DNA from: Clostridia bacterium
Lineage (GTDB): Bacteria > Bacillota > Clostridia > Oscillospirales > Acutalibacteraceae
Reading direction: 5' to 3'
Length of the DNA: 64,000 nucleotides
Assembly (NCBI GenBank): GCA_017416485.1
Contig: JAFQCH010000006.1
Span: 1-64,000 of the forward strand
Part shown: positions 33,462 to 42,217 of the stretch, in pieces
Layout: every line of letters starts with the position of its first letter
Position numbering within the stretch: the first letter of the stretch is position 1
Notes under the pieces: model-generated
The model's database searches: none
What the model saw: the letters and a program-made list of their open reading frames with translations, nothing else
What the model was told of the DNA's origin: nothing
Translations under genes and position numbers: made by a program

Positions 33462-36400
33462 ATGATGGGCACAACCGGTATCGCGAGCGTTGTAGTGTCC
33501 TTTCTGTTGTCCGTTTTAACACTTTTCAACGGACTGCCGATCGGCAACATCAGCAACAACGCCGCACATTGGGACAAAGAACAAATTGCAGAAGAAAGAT
33601 TGCAACAAATGTTTGATTACTTTGATGCGGTCATGCAACAGTCATTTGACGGTCCGGTCTATATCACACAGTCCGGTGATATGACTACGGAACCTGCCGA
33701 TGACACACTTTGTTTTGAAGTGGATTTTTCATCCCTTGACAATTTTCTTCTTTTTACAAGCAAAGTCACTTCGGATGAAAACTTCTACGGCGGCGACTTT
33801 GTAAAGATGGATTACACTGCACTGGAAGGCAAAACCTACAGCGGCATGAAAGCCATTGACCTTGTGTACGATGCCATTCAGTTTGTTGCCGACAATGCAG
33901 AACTGATTTCCACCATTCTGACACAAGGTTTTGATTTCGGTATTCTCGGTCAGGTTATGCCGGATATTTTCAGCAAAAACGGACTGATGGGGAAACTGGA
34001 TGTGAATGCACTGCTCACCGCCGCTTTCTCGAATCTTGCCGGTTACAATCTGGAATTGACACAAAATGAGTACGGCGCAATTGTTCTTGCTCGCTTCAAC
34101 GAAGAACACAAACAAGGCGAATGCCGACACCCCGGCGAAAACACCTTCCACGATAGCTGGGGCTGGACCTATGAAGAATGGAATGAAGAAACGCAGGAAT
34201 GGGAATGGGTTGAATATATCCGTTGCTACACCGCCCTTACCGCCGAAGAAAAAGCAAGTTACAGCCTGGAAAACTCCCTTGTAAAAATATTCCGTGACGC
34301 TCTTTACGAGTTAATAAGAGGGTTCGGTGCAAGTGAAGAAGATGCTTTTGCATTTGCACAAAACATCAACACGGCAAACATGGGTATGTATGCCATTATT
34401 CCTTACGTTGTAAGAGAACTGGTGAACATCGGCTCAGACAACCTGGGCGATGATATTATCCACTTCCTTCGTCAGGCATTTGTGTACATCTACGGTGCTG
34501 CAAATCTTCACGGGGATTTTGATTCGGACGATATCCGCGTAAAGGGAATCAGAGGCACGACGTATGAAGATGAATACGAATACAATGCCTATCTCTCGGA
34601 ATACAATACTCTGTGCGATTACTATTATGCCAATTTTGAAGACGGCGACTACGCGCTGTTTGACTATGAACTGACCATTGACGGTATTGACTTTAAAATG
34701 TTTGAAGCTTCTTATAAGGAAAACGGCGAACTTGTGTTCTATCCTTATGAAGAAACCGTCAGCGGTAAAGAGATTGACAAGGTCATTGAATCCGTTTTCG
34801 ATGTCCGTTTTGCGGTTCCCTCCGACTACACACCCGATTCATCCGTAAGAGGTGAACTTGTGGTAGATCCCGCCACGGACACAAAATATTATGTTGACGA
34901 GGATGGCGCGGTATACGAACTTTATGAAAGTGTATTCCCGGTTGCAGGCGAAGTCGATCATGAAGTGATCCGCACGCTGACCGATGAAGATATTGTTGCC
35001 ATGCGTACACTCGGCATCTATGCCGACGGTTCCTTCACGCAGATTGATATAGACAGAACCTACTGCAAAGACGGTTATTTCTACACGCACAACGACAACG
35101 AGTGGAAAGCATGGACGCTGGAAGAAAACACCACGTTCTATAAGAATCTGAACGCTTCCCTTGCTGATTTGTGTGCATTGGTGAATCCTTACTTTGTTTT
35201 CAACAACAATCAGTATGATTTCATTGACGGTGCAAGACAGGTCGGCAGCGGTTTTGCCGATCAGCTGAACAACATCATTGCAACTCTGCTTGCAAACAGT
35301 TGGACCGAAGAAGGTCTTGCAGAACTCAATTGGATTGCAGGCAGCAACGAACATCTGAATGACAATATCATGAAGTTCATCCGCACCGTCACCGCAAGAC
35401 TTTTCTCCGCAGGAACAAGCACGGATCTCGGCAATCTGTCCATTCTGCTCAGAGAAATGGGTGAATCGGAAGGCGCAGACCTGCTTGACGGCATAAAGCA
35501 GTTCTTCAATGCCGATTACTACAAGACCGTAAACCTTGAACGCATTGTTGTGGACATTGCACTTGCGGTTATTGATACCACGGATATTCTGTTCTCGGAA
35601 ACATTTGAAATGCCCGAAAACATTGATTCGATCGAAAAACTGACCGCATGCCTGGTCATTGCGGCAACAGACGAAGTCTTCCCTGCTCTGCACACATCTT
35701 CCGAATACATCAGAAACGGCAGAATGGTTGACAAAAGCGATGGGCAATGGAAAGAAGTCATTCTGGACAAAGGCTTTGAACTTGTCATGCGTTTGTGGGC
35801 AAAAGAAAACGATGCAAGTGCAGTCATTTTCACAACGGAAGAAATTGACAACTACAAACTGCAGGGCTGGACTTATATGGATTTCCTGGATGAAATCGTG
35901 GACCGTATGTATGTTTACATAGAAGGTCTGGTTGCTGTTTGTGACGACCTGCAGTGCCAACTCGGCATATATGACGGCAACGGCCCGTGGTACAAACTCA
36001 GCAAACTGCTCAATGCACTGCTGCCGACAAGCCTGTTCAGCGGTTGCGACAAGAACTACGGTGACGAATATCTGCCGTTTGATATCGGTGTATTCCTGGA
36101 AGAAGCCATTGCAGGCAATGTGCTCGACTTTGATGTCAGCGGTCTGCTCAATATTGTCACCGAAAATGCAAGCGACTTCAACCCCTTCTACGGCAACAAT
36201 TTCCTCAAAGGCCTGCTCATCTGTGCACAGAATCTCATCAATGCGGTTCTGCCCGGCACAATCAAAGACGAAGACATTGTCACACCCGATCATCTGATTC
36301 AGAACGAAACCCTTGCAAAGGTTTTTGTTCAGTTGTTCGATGGATTCAATGCCCGCAAGACACAACTCGTGCCTGCCATTGTTTCCTGCCTTGAACTTTT

Positions 36401-39400
36401 CGGCATTTTTGAAACACTTCCCTTTGTGGATAAAGAAAGCGGATTCTGCTATTTCATCCGTGAGGACGAAGACGGTCAGTATGTATCCGTAACTGAATAC
36501 TTCAAAAAGATCAACTTGGATTCAATCGTGGAAGTTCCTGCTGAAATCAACGGGTTGCCTGTAAAAGGATACGAGATGGGCTCTTCCGTAGAAGGTGCAA
36601 CCGTTCATCTGCCCGACAGTATCAGATATTTCACAATTGATAGTTACTATTCAGGCATAAGCCGCTTTACGGTCAACGGCAGCAACCCGTTCTTGGAAGT
36701 TGCGGACGATGTTCTTTATAATGAAGACATGACCGAAATTCTGTCCTATCCCAATGATAAGACCGATGAAATTTTCATTGTTCCCTCTACCGTCAAAAAT
36801 ATTTATGCCTCAACATTCAGCAATGCCGTAAATCTCAGCGTGCTGAAAATTAACGAAGGCACACAAGGTATTTACTATTCCCCCAACGAGAACGACACAT
36901 GGAAACGTTTCGGCAACCTTAAAGAAATTTACATTCCCGCTTCCGTAGAATATATCGATCCCGATGTTTTCAACACCTACCAGATGCAGTACGCGGTTAT
37001 TCACGGACAGGTCGGCAGTTATGCACAGCAGTATTATCTTGAAAATGCAAACACGTTCAGCGACAATCTTTCAATCTCCTTCGAAGTCTATATCCCCGAT
37101 GAACTGTTTTTAACTTTCAACACCGAAAAACAGGCTGTCAAATCCAACATTTATGTTTACGGTTACACCATGCCCGGCGCAACCATCAAGGTCTATGACG
37201 GTGATGAACTCATCGGCAAAGACAACAACATTCAGATCAGCAAAAATTCCAAGTGGGAAGCCAATGTTCCGCTTTACAAGCCCGTGGACAGCGGTTCTTA
37301 CCACGACATTACGGTTGTAGCCGAAAAAGACGGCGAAACGGTCACTTCGCAGACCATCACCGTTTATTACGAAAAAGGCGCGGTCGTATTCAAGGAATTC
37401 AAGATGATTCATGCCGGTCATTACACAGTCACCGTGACGGATGACAACATCAACCGTCCGCACAGCATGACATGGATTCCCGGCGATAATTCCGACATCC
37501 GTGTAAGAGTACTCAACAGCAAGAAACTCGTTTCGCTTTACCTTGTCGCCAAGGAAGGCAGAACCGAATACAGAGTTGAATTAGAACGCTGTGAAAATGA
37601 TTACTGGCTCGCCAAGAACTGTTTCCTGGGAGATCCTCCCGGAGTCATCAGACTCGAAGGTGTCATCAAGAACAACAACAAGTTTGAAACCGTGCAGATC
37701 GGCGGTGACATCAAAATTACCTTCCTGATCGACCCGTCGGGTAATGTTTATGAATTCAACACCGCAAATCCCCTTGCAGATGTCACAACAACGGTACAGT
37801 ATTATGATGAAACTGTCGGCGAATGGGTGATCTGGGATGCTGAATACTACAATCAGATCAATCCCTGCGTAACCACAACGGACGGCGCATTCAAGTGGAT
37901 TGTTCCCAAGGGACAGTGGAGAGTTGTCTGCGAAAAAGACGGCTATGAAGAATACATTTCCGAAGCATACGACATTCCTCCCGAAGTAACAGGTCTTCAA
38001 TACTTCATGACCACCAACACGGCCCCCACGGTCAAAGAAAGTTTCTTTGCAGACGGTGTTGTTACCATCACCTTCGATCAGTACATGACCGAAAGCGTAT
38101 TGGATGCTTCCGCTTATACCGTTAACGGTGCTGCTGTTGAGTGTGTTGATTCTATAACTGAGGCCTATGCTTATGATTATTACACAAAGGGCTACAAAAC
38201 CGTTGCGCTCCTTTGCACGAATGCTGATGGCAATCCGCTTGCACAGGCTCCTTCCTGTGTAACGCTGAACAATGTTTACAATTATGCAAACATCGCCATT
38301 GCAACGAACACAACGATTGTTCCCACGGATCTTACAAAATATTACAACTTCACCGTTTCCGCAGATAAAACGGATGCTACAGTCGGTGACGTTGTAACCA
38401 TCACCCTGGCAACCGAAGAAGAAATCACGGATGCGGTCAACGTAACTGTCAGCAATCCTGCCATCTTCGATTCCGAATATTATGTTTTTGACGAATTCGG
38501 CGATATTGCACAAACCATTGATGCCTCCATTCCCGAAAACCTTACATTCGATGAAAACGGCGAAGTTTCCTTTGCACTTGTTGCAGGCTTTGAAGGTAGC
38601 AGCACACTTAAATTCAAGGTCGGCGGTTCTGAAGTAACCTACACCGTTTATATCAATGCAAAAGCACAGAATGATCCGCATGTTCACGTATACGGTGATG
38701 CGATTGTTGTGCAATCCACTTGTCTGCTGGCAGGTTATTCGTATCAGGAATGCGAATGCGGCGATATTCTTTATACCGCATACGAACTTGCAGCACATAC
38801 CCCCGTTGAAATTGTGAACGAAGACACATTGAGAAGCAAGGCTACCTGCCGTGCAAAAGCAACTTACTATTACACTTGTGATGTCTGTGACATGGTACTC
38901 AAAGACGGCGAAGTGTTTGAAGACGGCACCGTCAGCAATGCCGATTACTTCGCAAGCGGCGATCTCCTGAAACATGATTTTGACGAAAACGGCGCTTGCA
39001 AAAACTGCCCTTATATTGAAATGAACCCGACTCCCGCATGCAAGCATGCAAACACAACCACCACCGACATCTCTGCTACCTGTACCGAAGACGGTCTGGA
39101 AGGCAAGATTGTCTGTGACGACTGCGGTGAAACCGTCAATGAAGGTACGGTTGTTGATGCTCTCGACCATGATATCGTTGTTGACAAGGGCTTTGCGCCG
39201 ACCTGCGAAGAAACAGGTCTTACGGACGGTCAGCATTGCTCCCGTTGCAATGATGCCACCGTTGCACAAACCGCAATTCCCGCACTCGGCCACAAGGAAG
39301 AAACCATTCTCGGCAAGGCGGCAACCTGCTCAACAACAGGTTTGACCGACGGCAAAAAGTGCACCGTCTGCGGTGAGATCACGGTTGCACAGGCCGAAAT

Positions 39401-39668
39401 TGCAAAGATTGCCCACAACAAGGTGACAATCAACCAAACACCTGCGACTGCCACGGAAGACGGCTACACGGGCGATGTTGTCTGTTCTGTTTGTGATGAA
39501 CTGCTCGAAGAAGGCAATATCATCCCTGCCACGGGTGAAGAAGACAACAACTGTGATCATCTGTGCCATAAGGACGGCATCATGGGCATTTTCTGGAAGA
39601 TCATCAGATTTTTCTGGAAACTGTTCAAGATGAATCCCGTCTGCAGTTGTGGCGAAGCACACTATTAA
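33462..39668 (+). CDS. giant cell-surface protein with Cys/His modules
   Basis: A 2068-aa exported protein. A hydrophobic N terminus (about residues 4-25) acts as signal or anchor. Residues ~30-1010 show no fold I recognise and are rich in D, Y, N. About 1014-1197 resemble BspA-type leucine-rich repeats (VHLPDSIRYF, IYIPASVEYIDPDVF). About 1205-1310 look Ig-like (GATIKVYDGDELIG), ~1520-1600 SbsA-like Ig (GVVTITFDQYMTESVL). About 1740-2027 hold some six short modules with paired Cys (ATCSTTGLTDGKKCTVCG, IPALGH). The end, ~2030-2068, is CDHLCH, amphipathic helix IFWKIIRFFWKLF, then CSCGEAHY. Adhesion or glycan binding at the surface is plausible. ATG 33462 follows AAAGGAG; an ATG at 33465 is equally possible. 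Confidence 0.8.
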   Translation: MMGTTGIASVVVSFLLSVLTLFNGLPIGNISNNAAHWDKEQIAEERLQQMFDYFDAVMQQSFDGPVYITQSGDMTTEPADDTLCFEVDFSSLDNFLLFTSKVTSDENFYGGDFVKMDYTALEGKTYSGMKAIDLVYDAIQFVADNAELISTILTQGFDFGILGQVMPDIFSKNGLMGKLDVNALLTAAFSNLAGYNLELTQNEYGAIVLARFNEEHKQGECRHPGENTFHDSWGWTYEEWNEETQEWEWVEYIRCYTALTAEEKASYSLENSLVKIFRDALYELIRGFGASEEDAFAFAQNINTANMGMYAIIPYVVRELVNIGSDNLGDDIIHFLRQAFVYIYGAANLHGDFDSDDIRVKGIRGTTYEDEYEYNAYLSEYNTLCDYYYANFEDGDYALFDYELTIDGIDFKMFEASYKENGELVFYPYEETVSGKEIDKVIESVFDVRFAVPSDYTPDSSVRGELVVDPATDTKYYVDEDGAVYELYESVFPVAGEVDHEVIRTLTDEDIVAMRTLGIYADGSFTQIDIDRTYCKDGYFYTHNDNEWKAWTLEENTTFYKNLNASLADLCALVNPYFVFNNNQYDFIDGARQVGSGFADQLNNIIATLLANSWTEEGLAELNWIAGSNEHLNDNIMKFIRTVTARLFSAGTSTDLGNLSILLREMGESEGADLLDGIKQFFNADYYKTVNLERIVVDIALAVIDTTDILFSETFEMPENIDSIEKLTACLVIAATDEVFPALHTSSEYIRNGRMVDKSDGQWKEVILDKGFELVMRLWAKENDASAVIFTTEEIDNYKLQGWTYMDFLDEIVDRMYVYIEGLVAVCDDLQCQLGIYDGNGPWYKLSKLLNALLPTSLFSGCDKNYGDEYLPFDIGVFLEEAIAGNVLDFDVSGLLNIVTENASDFNPFYGNNFLKGLLICAQNLINAVLPGTIKDEDIVTPDHLIQNETLAKVFVQLFDGFNARKTQLVPAIVSCLELFGIFETLPFVDKESGFCYFIREDEDGQYVSVTEYFKKINLDSIVEVPAEINGLPVKGYEMGSSVEGATVHLPDSIRYFTIDSYYSGISRFTVNGSNPFLEVADDVLYNEDMTEILSYPNDKTDEIFIVPSTVKNIYASTFSNAVNLSVLKINEGTQGIYYSPNENDTWKRFGNLKEIYIPASVEYIDPDVFNTYQMQYAVIHGQVGSYAQQYYLENANTFSDNLSISFEVYIPDELFLTFNTEKQAVKSNIYVYGYTMPGATIKVYDGDELIGKDNNIQISKNSKWEANVPLYKPVDSGSYHDITVVAEKDGETVTSQTITVYYEKGAVVFKEFKMIHAGHYTVTVTDDNINRPHSMTWIPGDNSDIRVRVLNSKKLVSLYLVAKEGRTEYRVELERCENDYWLAKNCFLGDPPGVIRLEGVIKNNNKFETVQIGGDIKITFLIDPSGNVYEFNTANPLADVTTTVQYYDETVGEWVIWDAEYYNQINPCVTTTDGAFKWIVPKGQWRVVCEKDGYEEYISEAYDIPPEVTGLQYFMTTNTAPTVKESFFADGVVTITFDQYMTESVLDASAYTVNGAAVECVDSITEAYAYDYYTKGYKTVALLCTNADGNPLAQAPSCVTLNNVYNYANIAIATNTTIVPTDLTKYYNFTVSADKTDATVGDVVTITLATEEEITDAVNVTVSNPAIFDSEYYVFDEFGDIAQTIDASIPENLTFDENGEVSFALVAGFEGSSTLKFKVGGSEVTYTVYINAKAQNDPHVHVYGDAIVVQSTCLLAGYSYQECECGDILYTAYELAAHTPVEIVNEDTLRSKATCRAKATYYYTCDVCDMVLKDGEVFEDGTVSNADYFASGDLLKHDFDENGACKNCPYIEMNPTPACKHANTTTTDISATCTEDGLEGKIVCDDCGETVNEGTVVDALDHDIVVDKGFAPTCEETGLTDGQHCSRCNDATVAQTAIPALGHKEETILGKAATCSTTGLTDGKKCTVCGEITVAQAEIAKIAHNKVTINQTPATATEDGYTGDVVCSVCDELLEEGNIIPATGEEDNNCDHLCHKDGIMGIFWKIIRFFWKLFKMNPVCSCGEAHY

Positions 39669-39679
39669 ACACATCATAA

Positions 39680-39991
39680 AAACAGAGACCTGCTTGGGCG
39701 AACTCACATAGGGATTTACACGGTTTTGAAGGAATCTTTTCTCCCACAGAAACACCCGAAGGCTTTGAAATACACAAAGTATTTCAGCATCCTCCGGTTG
39801 CTCCTGTGAAAAAAATCTAACCTTCAAAACTGCGAAGCACTCCAAAAAGAGAGATTTTTTCGCAGGACAATGAAAAAAGCCATGGTAAGGCTAACGCCTA
39901 CCATGGCTTTTTGAAGTAGTATTGCGGGAAAATATCCGTTTTGGAGCGTATAAATCCCTATGTGAGTCCGCCTTTCGGCAGGTCTTTGTTT
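39680..39991. repeat. 312-bp multi-branched foldback element
   Basis: Outer arms AACAGAGACCTGC (39681-39693) with GCAGGTCTTTGTT (39978-39990), and a perfect 17-bp pair ACTCACATAGGGATTTA (39702-39718) with 39951-39967, form a ~40-bp closing stem. Inside are at least four hairpins: GGTTTTGAAGG/CCTTCAAAAC (39722-39830) enclosing a hairpin at 39757-39797; CTGCGAA/TTCGCAG (39830-39865); AAAAAGCCATGGTA/TACCATGGCTTTTT (39873-39912); and CGGGAAAATATCCG (39925-39938). No ORF is contained. It could be a non-autonomous foldback element or a structured RNA, and the third hairpin could terminate the giant gene. Confidence 0.75.
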
Positions 39992-40045
39992 ATTGGGCAG
40001 GCAAACCGCAAGTTGCACTATTTTTCCCGTGTTGTACAATCCCTG

Positions 40046-40074
40046 TTGCAAAAACAACTTTTGTGTGTTATTAT
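40046..40074 (+). promoter_or_regulatory. promoter of the GPH symporter gene
   Basis: TTGCAA (40046-40051), 17 nt, TATTAT (40069-40074). Confidence 0.6.
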
Positions 40075-40106
40075 ATATTTATATTTATTTAAAAGGGGGA
40101 TTCATT

Positions 40107-41690
40107 TTGGCTGAACAGCAAAACAATGTACAGACCTATACCGATGAACAACTCGGTTACGTGTATCAGAACAGACGCTATGTCGGCAACAAGGAAACCG
40201 CCGGCTTCGTGCTGTGGGATGCCGCACAGAGCCTGAATATCAACACGTATGCCGGTCGATTCATTACCAACATCGTTAAAATCGACCTCGGCTATCAGAC
40301 CATTGCAAGATCCATCAACAGTGTGTGGGATATTATCAACGATATTTTCACTGCCGCCATCGTCGAAAAAACCCGTACCCGTTGGGGTAAATTCCGTCCT
40401 TATCTGCTGGGTCTTGCCATTCCCGGCTGTATTGCAACTTTGCTTTACTGGTTCATGCCCTATCTGTTTGCAGGGCAGAATGCCATGTCTGTCAGCAAAT
40501 TCGCGTTCTACCTTGTGCTCGAAATCCTGCGTGAAGGCGTGGGTACGTTCCAGAGCATTGCAAGAACGGGTATGCTTGCCGTTATCACCCCACACCCCGT
40601 GGACAGAACAAGGCTTATCACCATGGCAAACTTTGCTTCGGGCTTCTTCGGTGAAAAACTGCCCGAACATGCCATGACGATTTTGCTCGACGTCATCGAC
40701 AACAAGGCACTCAAATCCGCCGCCACCATCGAAAAGCAGTTGCGTGGTGCATTCGTCGGCATGGGTGCCGCTACCACCATCATTTCCAGCGCAATGTCCT
40801 TCTGGTTCTTCATGAATTCCAAAGAACGTGTTATGCAGTCGGTCAAGACCCCGAGCATCCTCGACTCCTTGCGTTCCATTGCCAACAACAAGCCTGTTCT
40901 GCTGATGACCCTTTCAGATTTCCTCGCGGGCTTCGGCATTTCGGGCAGTAAGTCTGACTACTACATCGACGTTCTGCACTTTGCATCCATGACCCTTGTG
41001 GCTGGAATTCCCGCCGCACCGCTGTCCCCCGTTTCCTACTCCTTCGTTCCGTGGTTCAGAAGAAGATTTTCCAGCCGTTTCCTGTATATCGTCAGCCGCA
41101 ACATCGGCAACTTCCTGCATGTGTTTGTGTTCCTGTTCGGCTGTATCGGCATGAACCGTAAGACCTACGCAGGTGGTTTCTATCAGAAAAAACTGCCGAT
41201 GTTTTTCGCCATGGCTCTCTGGGAACTCATCTGGACGGTATTCTACGGCCTGATGAGTGTTATCGGTACCGAACTGTACAACGAATCCATGGACTATTGC
41301 GAATGGAAAAACGGTTACCGCACCGAAGCCATGACCAGTGTTGCCAAGGGACTTGCCTACAAGGTTTCGGCATCGGTCAGCGGTGTCGTGACCACAGCCC
41401 TCAAAAAGATCGTCGGCTACGATCAGAACGCATACACGGCAGGCACCGAACAGCCCGACAAGGTCAAGTTCTGGCTGTTTGCGATGTTCACCATCATTCC
41501 CGCCATCACAAGTTCTTTGGGTATCGTTCCCATGCTGTTCTATGATCTGCACGGCAAGAAAAAGGAAATGATGTATGCCGAACTTCTCACCCGCAGAAAA
41601 GAAGCCAGCATTGCCGCTTCCGAAGGTGACCTCGAAGCCATCAAGGAGATGGAATCCAAGCTCAAAGCCATCCGCGACGGCAAAAACTGA
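40107..41690 (+). CDS. GPH-family sugar:cation symporter, TTG start
   Basis: A 527-aa, 12-TM-type carrier of the glycoside-pentoside-hexuronide family (MelB-like). Visible features: SVWDIINDIFTAAIVEKTRTRWGKFRPYLL in the TM2-3 loop region (the family's conserved Asp and RWGKFRP), and DYCEWKNGYRTEAMT before the last helices, both typical. It imports oligosaccharides, glycosides or uronides with Na+ or H+. The only start with a good ribosome site is TTG 40107, seven nt after AAAGGGGG. Galactosidase-like and dehydrogenase genes follow, so a galactoside is a reasonable guess. Confidence 0.88.
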   Translation: MAEQQNNVQTYTDEQLGYVYQNRRYVGNKETAGFVLWDAAQSLNINTYAGRFITNIVKIDLGYQTIARSINSVWDIINDIFTAAIVEKTRTRWGKFRPYLLGLAIPGCIATLLYWFMPYLFAGQNAMSVSKFAFYLVLEILREGVGTFQSIARTGMLAVITPHPVDRTRLITMANFASGFFGEKLPEHAMTILLDVIDNKALKSAATIEKQLRGAFVGMGAATTIISSAMSFWFFMNSKERVMQSVKTPSILDSLRSIANNKPVLLMTLSDFLAGFGISGSKSDYYIDVLHFASMTLVAGIPAAPLSPVSYSFVPWFRRRFSSRFLYIVSRNIGNFLHVFVFLFGCIGMNRKTYAGGFYQKKLPMFFAMALWELIWTVFYGLMSVIGTELYNESMDYCEWKNGYRTEAMTSVAKGLAYKVSASVSGVVTTALKKIVGYDQNAYTAGTEQPDKVKFWLFAMFTIIPAITSSLGIVPMLFYDLHGKKKEMMYAELLTRRKEASIAASEGDLEAIKEMESKLKAIRDGKN

Positions 41691-41844
41691 CCTTATATTA
41701 TATAAATAGTATATAAATATTTAGTTTATTTTAAAATTTTTATAAATGTTTTTATATTTTCTCTTGATTTTTATTTATTTTTAATATATATTAAGAGTTA
41801 AGGGTGGCAGGTTCTGCCGATTATTTCAGAAAGGAGTATACGTC
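41691..41844 (+). promoter_or_regulatory. AT-rich leader with promoter for the PC4-like gene
   Basis: Extremely A/T-rich stretch. TTGATT (41764-41769), 17 nt, TATATT (41787-41792) is a plausible promoter before the PC4-like gene. No clear terminator for the upstream symporter is seen. Confidence 0.5.
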
Positions 41845-42066
41845 ATGCCTGAATTTACTTATGAGATCGTAAAAGAATTCGGTGTCATTTCCGAAGGCTC
41901 CGGCGGTTGGGCAAAAGAACTCAACCTCATCAGCTGGAACGGCAAAGAAGCAAAGTACGACATTCGTGACTGGGGCCCCGAACACGAAAAGATGGGCAAG
42001 GGTATTACCCTCACCGCCGCTGATCTGAAGGCTCTCAAAGCCCTGCTTGACACAATTGAACTTTAA
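41845..42066 (+). CDS. YdbC/PC4-family ssDNA-binding protein
   Basis: A 73-aa protein with the bacterial PC4-like pattern: FTYEIVKEFGVISEG, KELNLISWNGKEAKYDIRDW, PEHEKMGKGITLTAADLKALKALL. Bacterial members bind single-stranded DNA or RNA with little sequence preference as dimers; the cellular role is not settled. Start ATG 41845 follows AAAGGAG. It has its own promoter and a strong terminator, so it is a single-gene unit, perhaps highly expressed. Confidence 0.88.
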   Translation: MPEFTYEIVKEFGVISEGSGGWAKELNLISWNGKEAKYDIRDWGPEHEKMGKGITLTAADLKALKALLDTIEL

Positions 42067-42078
42067 TTTTTGCAAAAG

Positions 42079-42114
42079 CACCGCCGCAGGAACTCCCGCG
42101 GCGGTGTATTTTTT
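42079..42114 (+). terminator. terminator of the PC4-like gene
   Basis: Stem CACCGCCGC / GCGGCGGTG followed by ATTTTTT. Confidence 0.9.
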
Positions 42115-42157
42115 ATTTGCCGCAAAAATCAAACAGTCGGATAATTTACGGTTTATC

Positions 42158-42186
42158 TTGCAAAGCGGTTTTATTTTCGGTATAAT
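42158..42186 (+). promoter_or_regulatory. promoter of the GH-D glycosidase gene
   Basis: TTGCAA (42158-42163), 17 nt, TATAAT (42181-42186), about 30 nt before the start codon. Confidence 0.75.
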
Positions 42187-42217
42187 AAATAAAAGTAAAC
42201 ATCACGGAGGCGGTAAA

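Noticed and set aside
34839-36365. 508-residue minus-strand frame inside the giant surface gene
   Set aside because: Antisense shadow of a continuous plus-strand frame; no start signal or family resemblance.
37581-39293. 570-residue minus-strand frame inside the giant surface gene
   Set aside because: Antisense to the Ig-like and Cys/His modules; Cys/Phe-rich shadow composition.
38680-39540. Cys-pair repeats of the giant protein as multihaem cytochrome sites
   Set aside because: The spacing is CxxC without a following His, and there is no CxxCH haem motif series. Metal or disulfide modules fit better.
39870-39915. AAAAAGCCATGGTA hairpin as a simple terminator only
   Set aside because: It may well terminate the giant gene, but it lies inside a larger foldback structure with matching outer arms, so a lone terminator does not explain the region.
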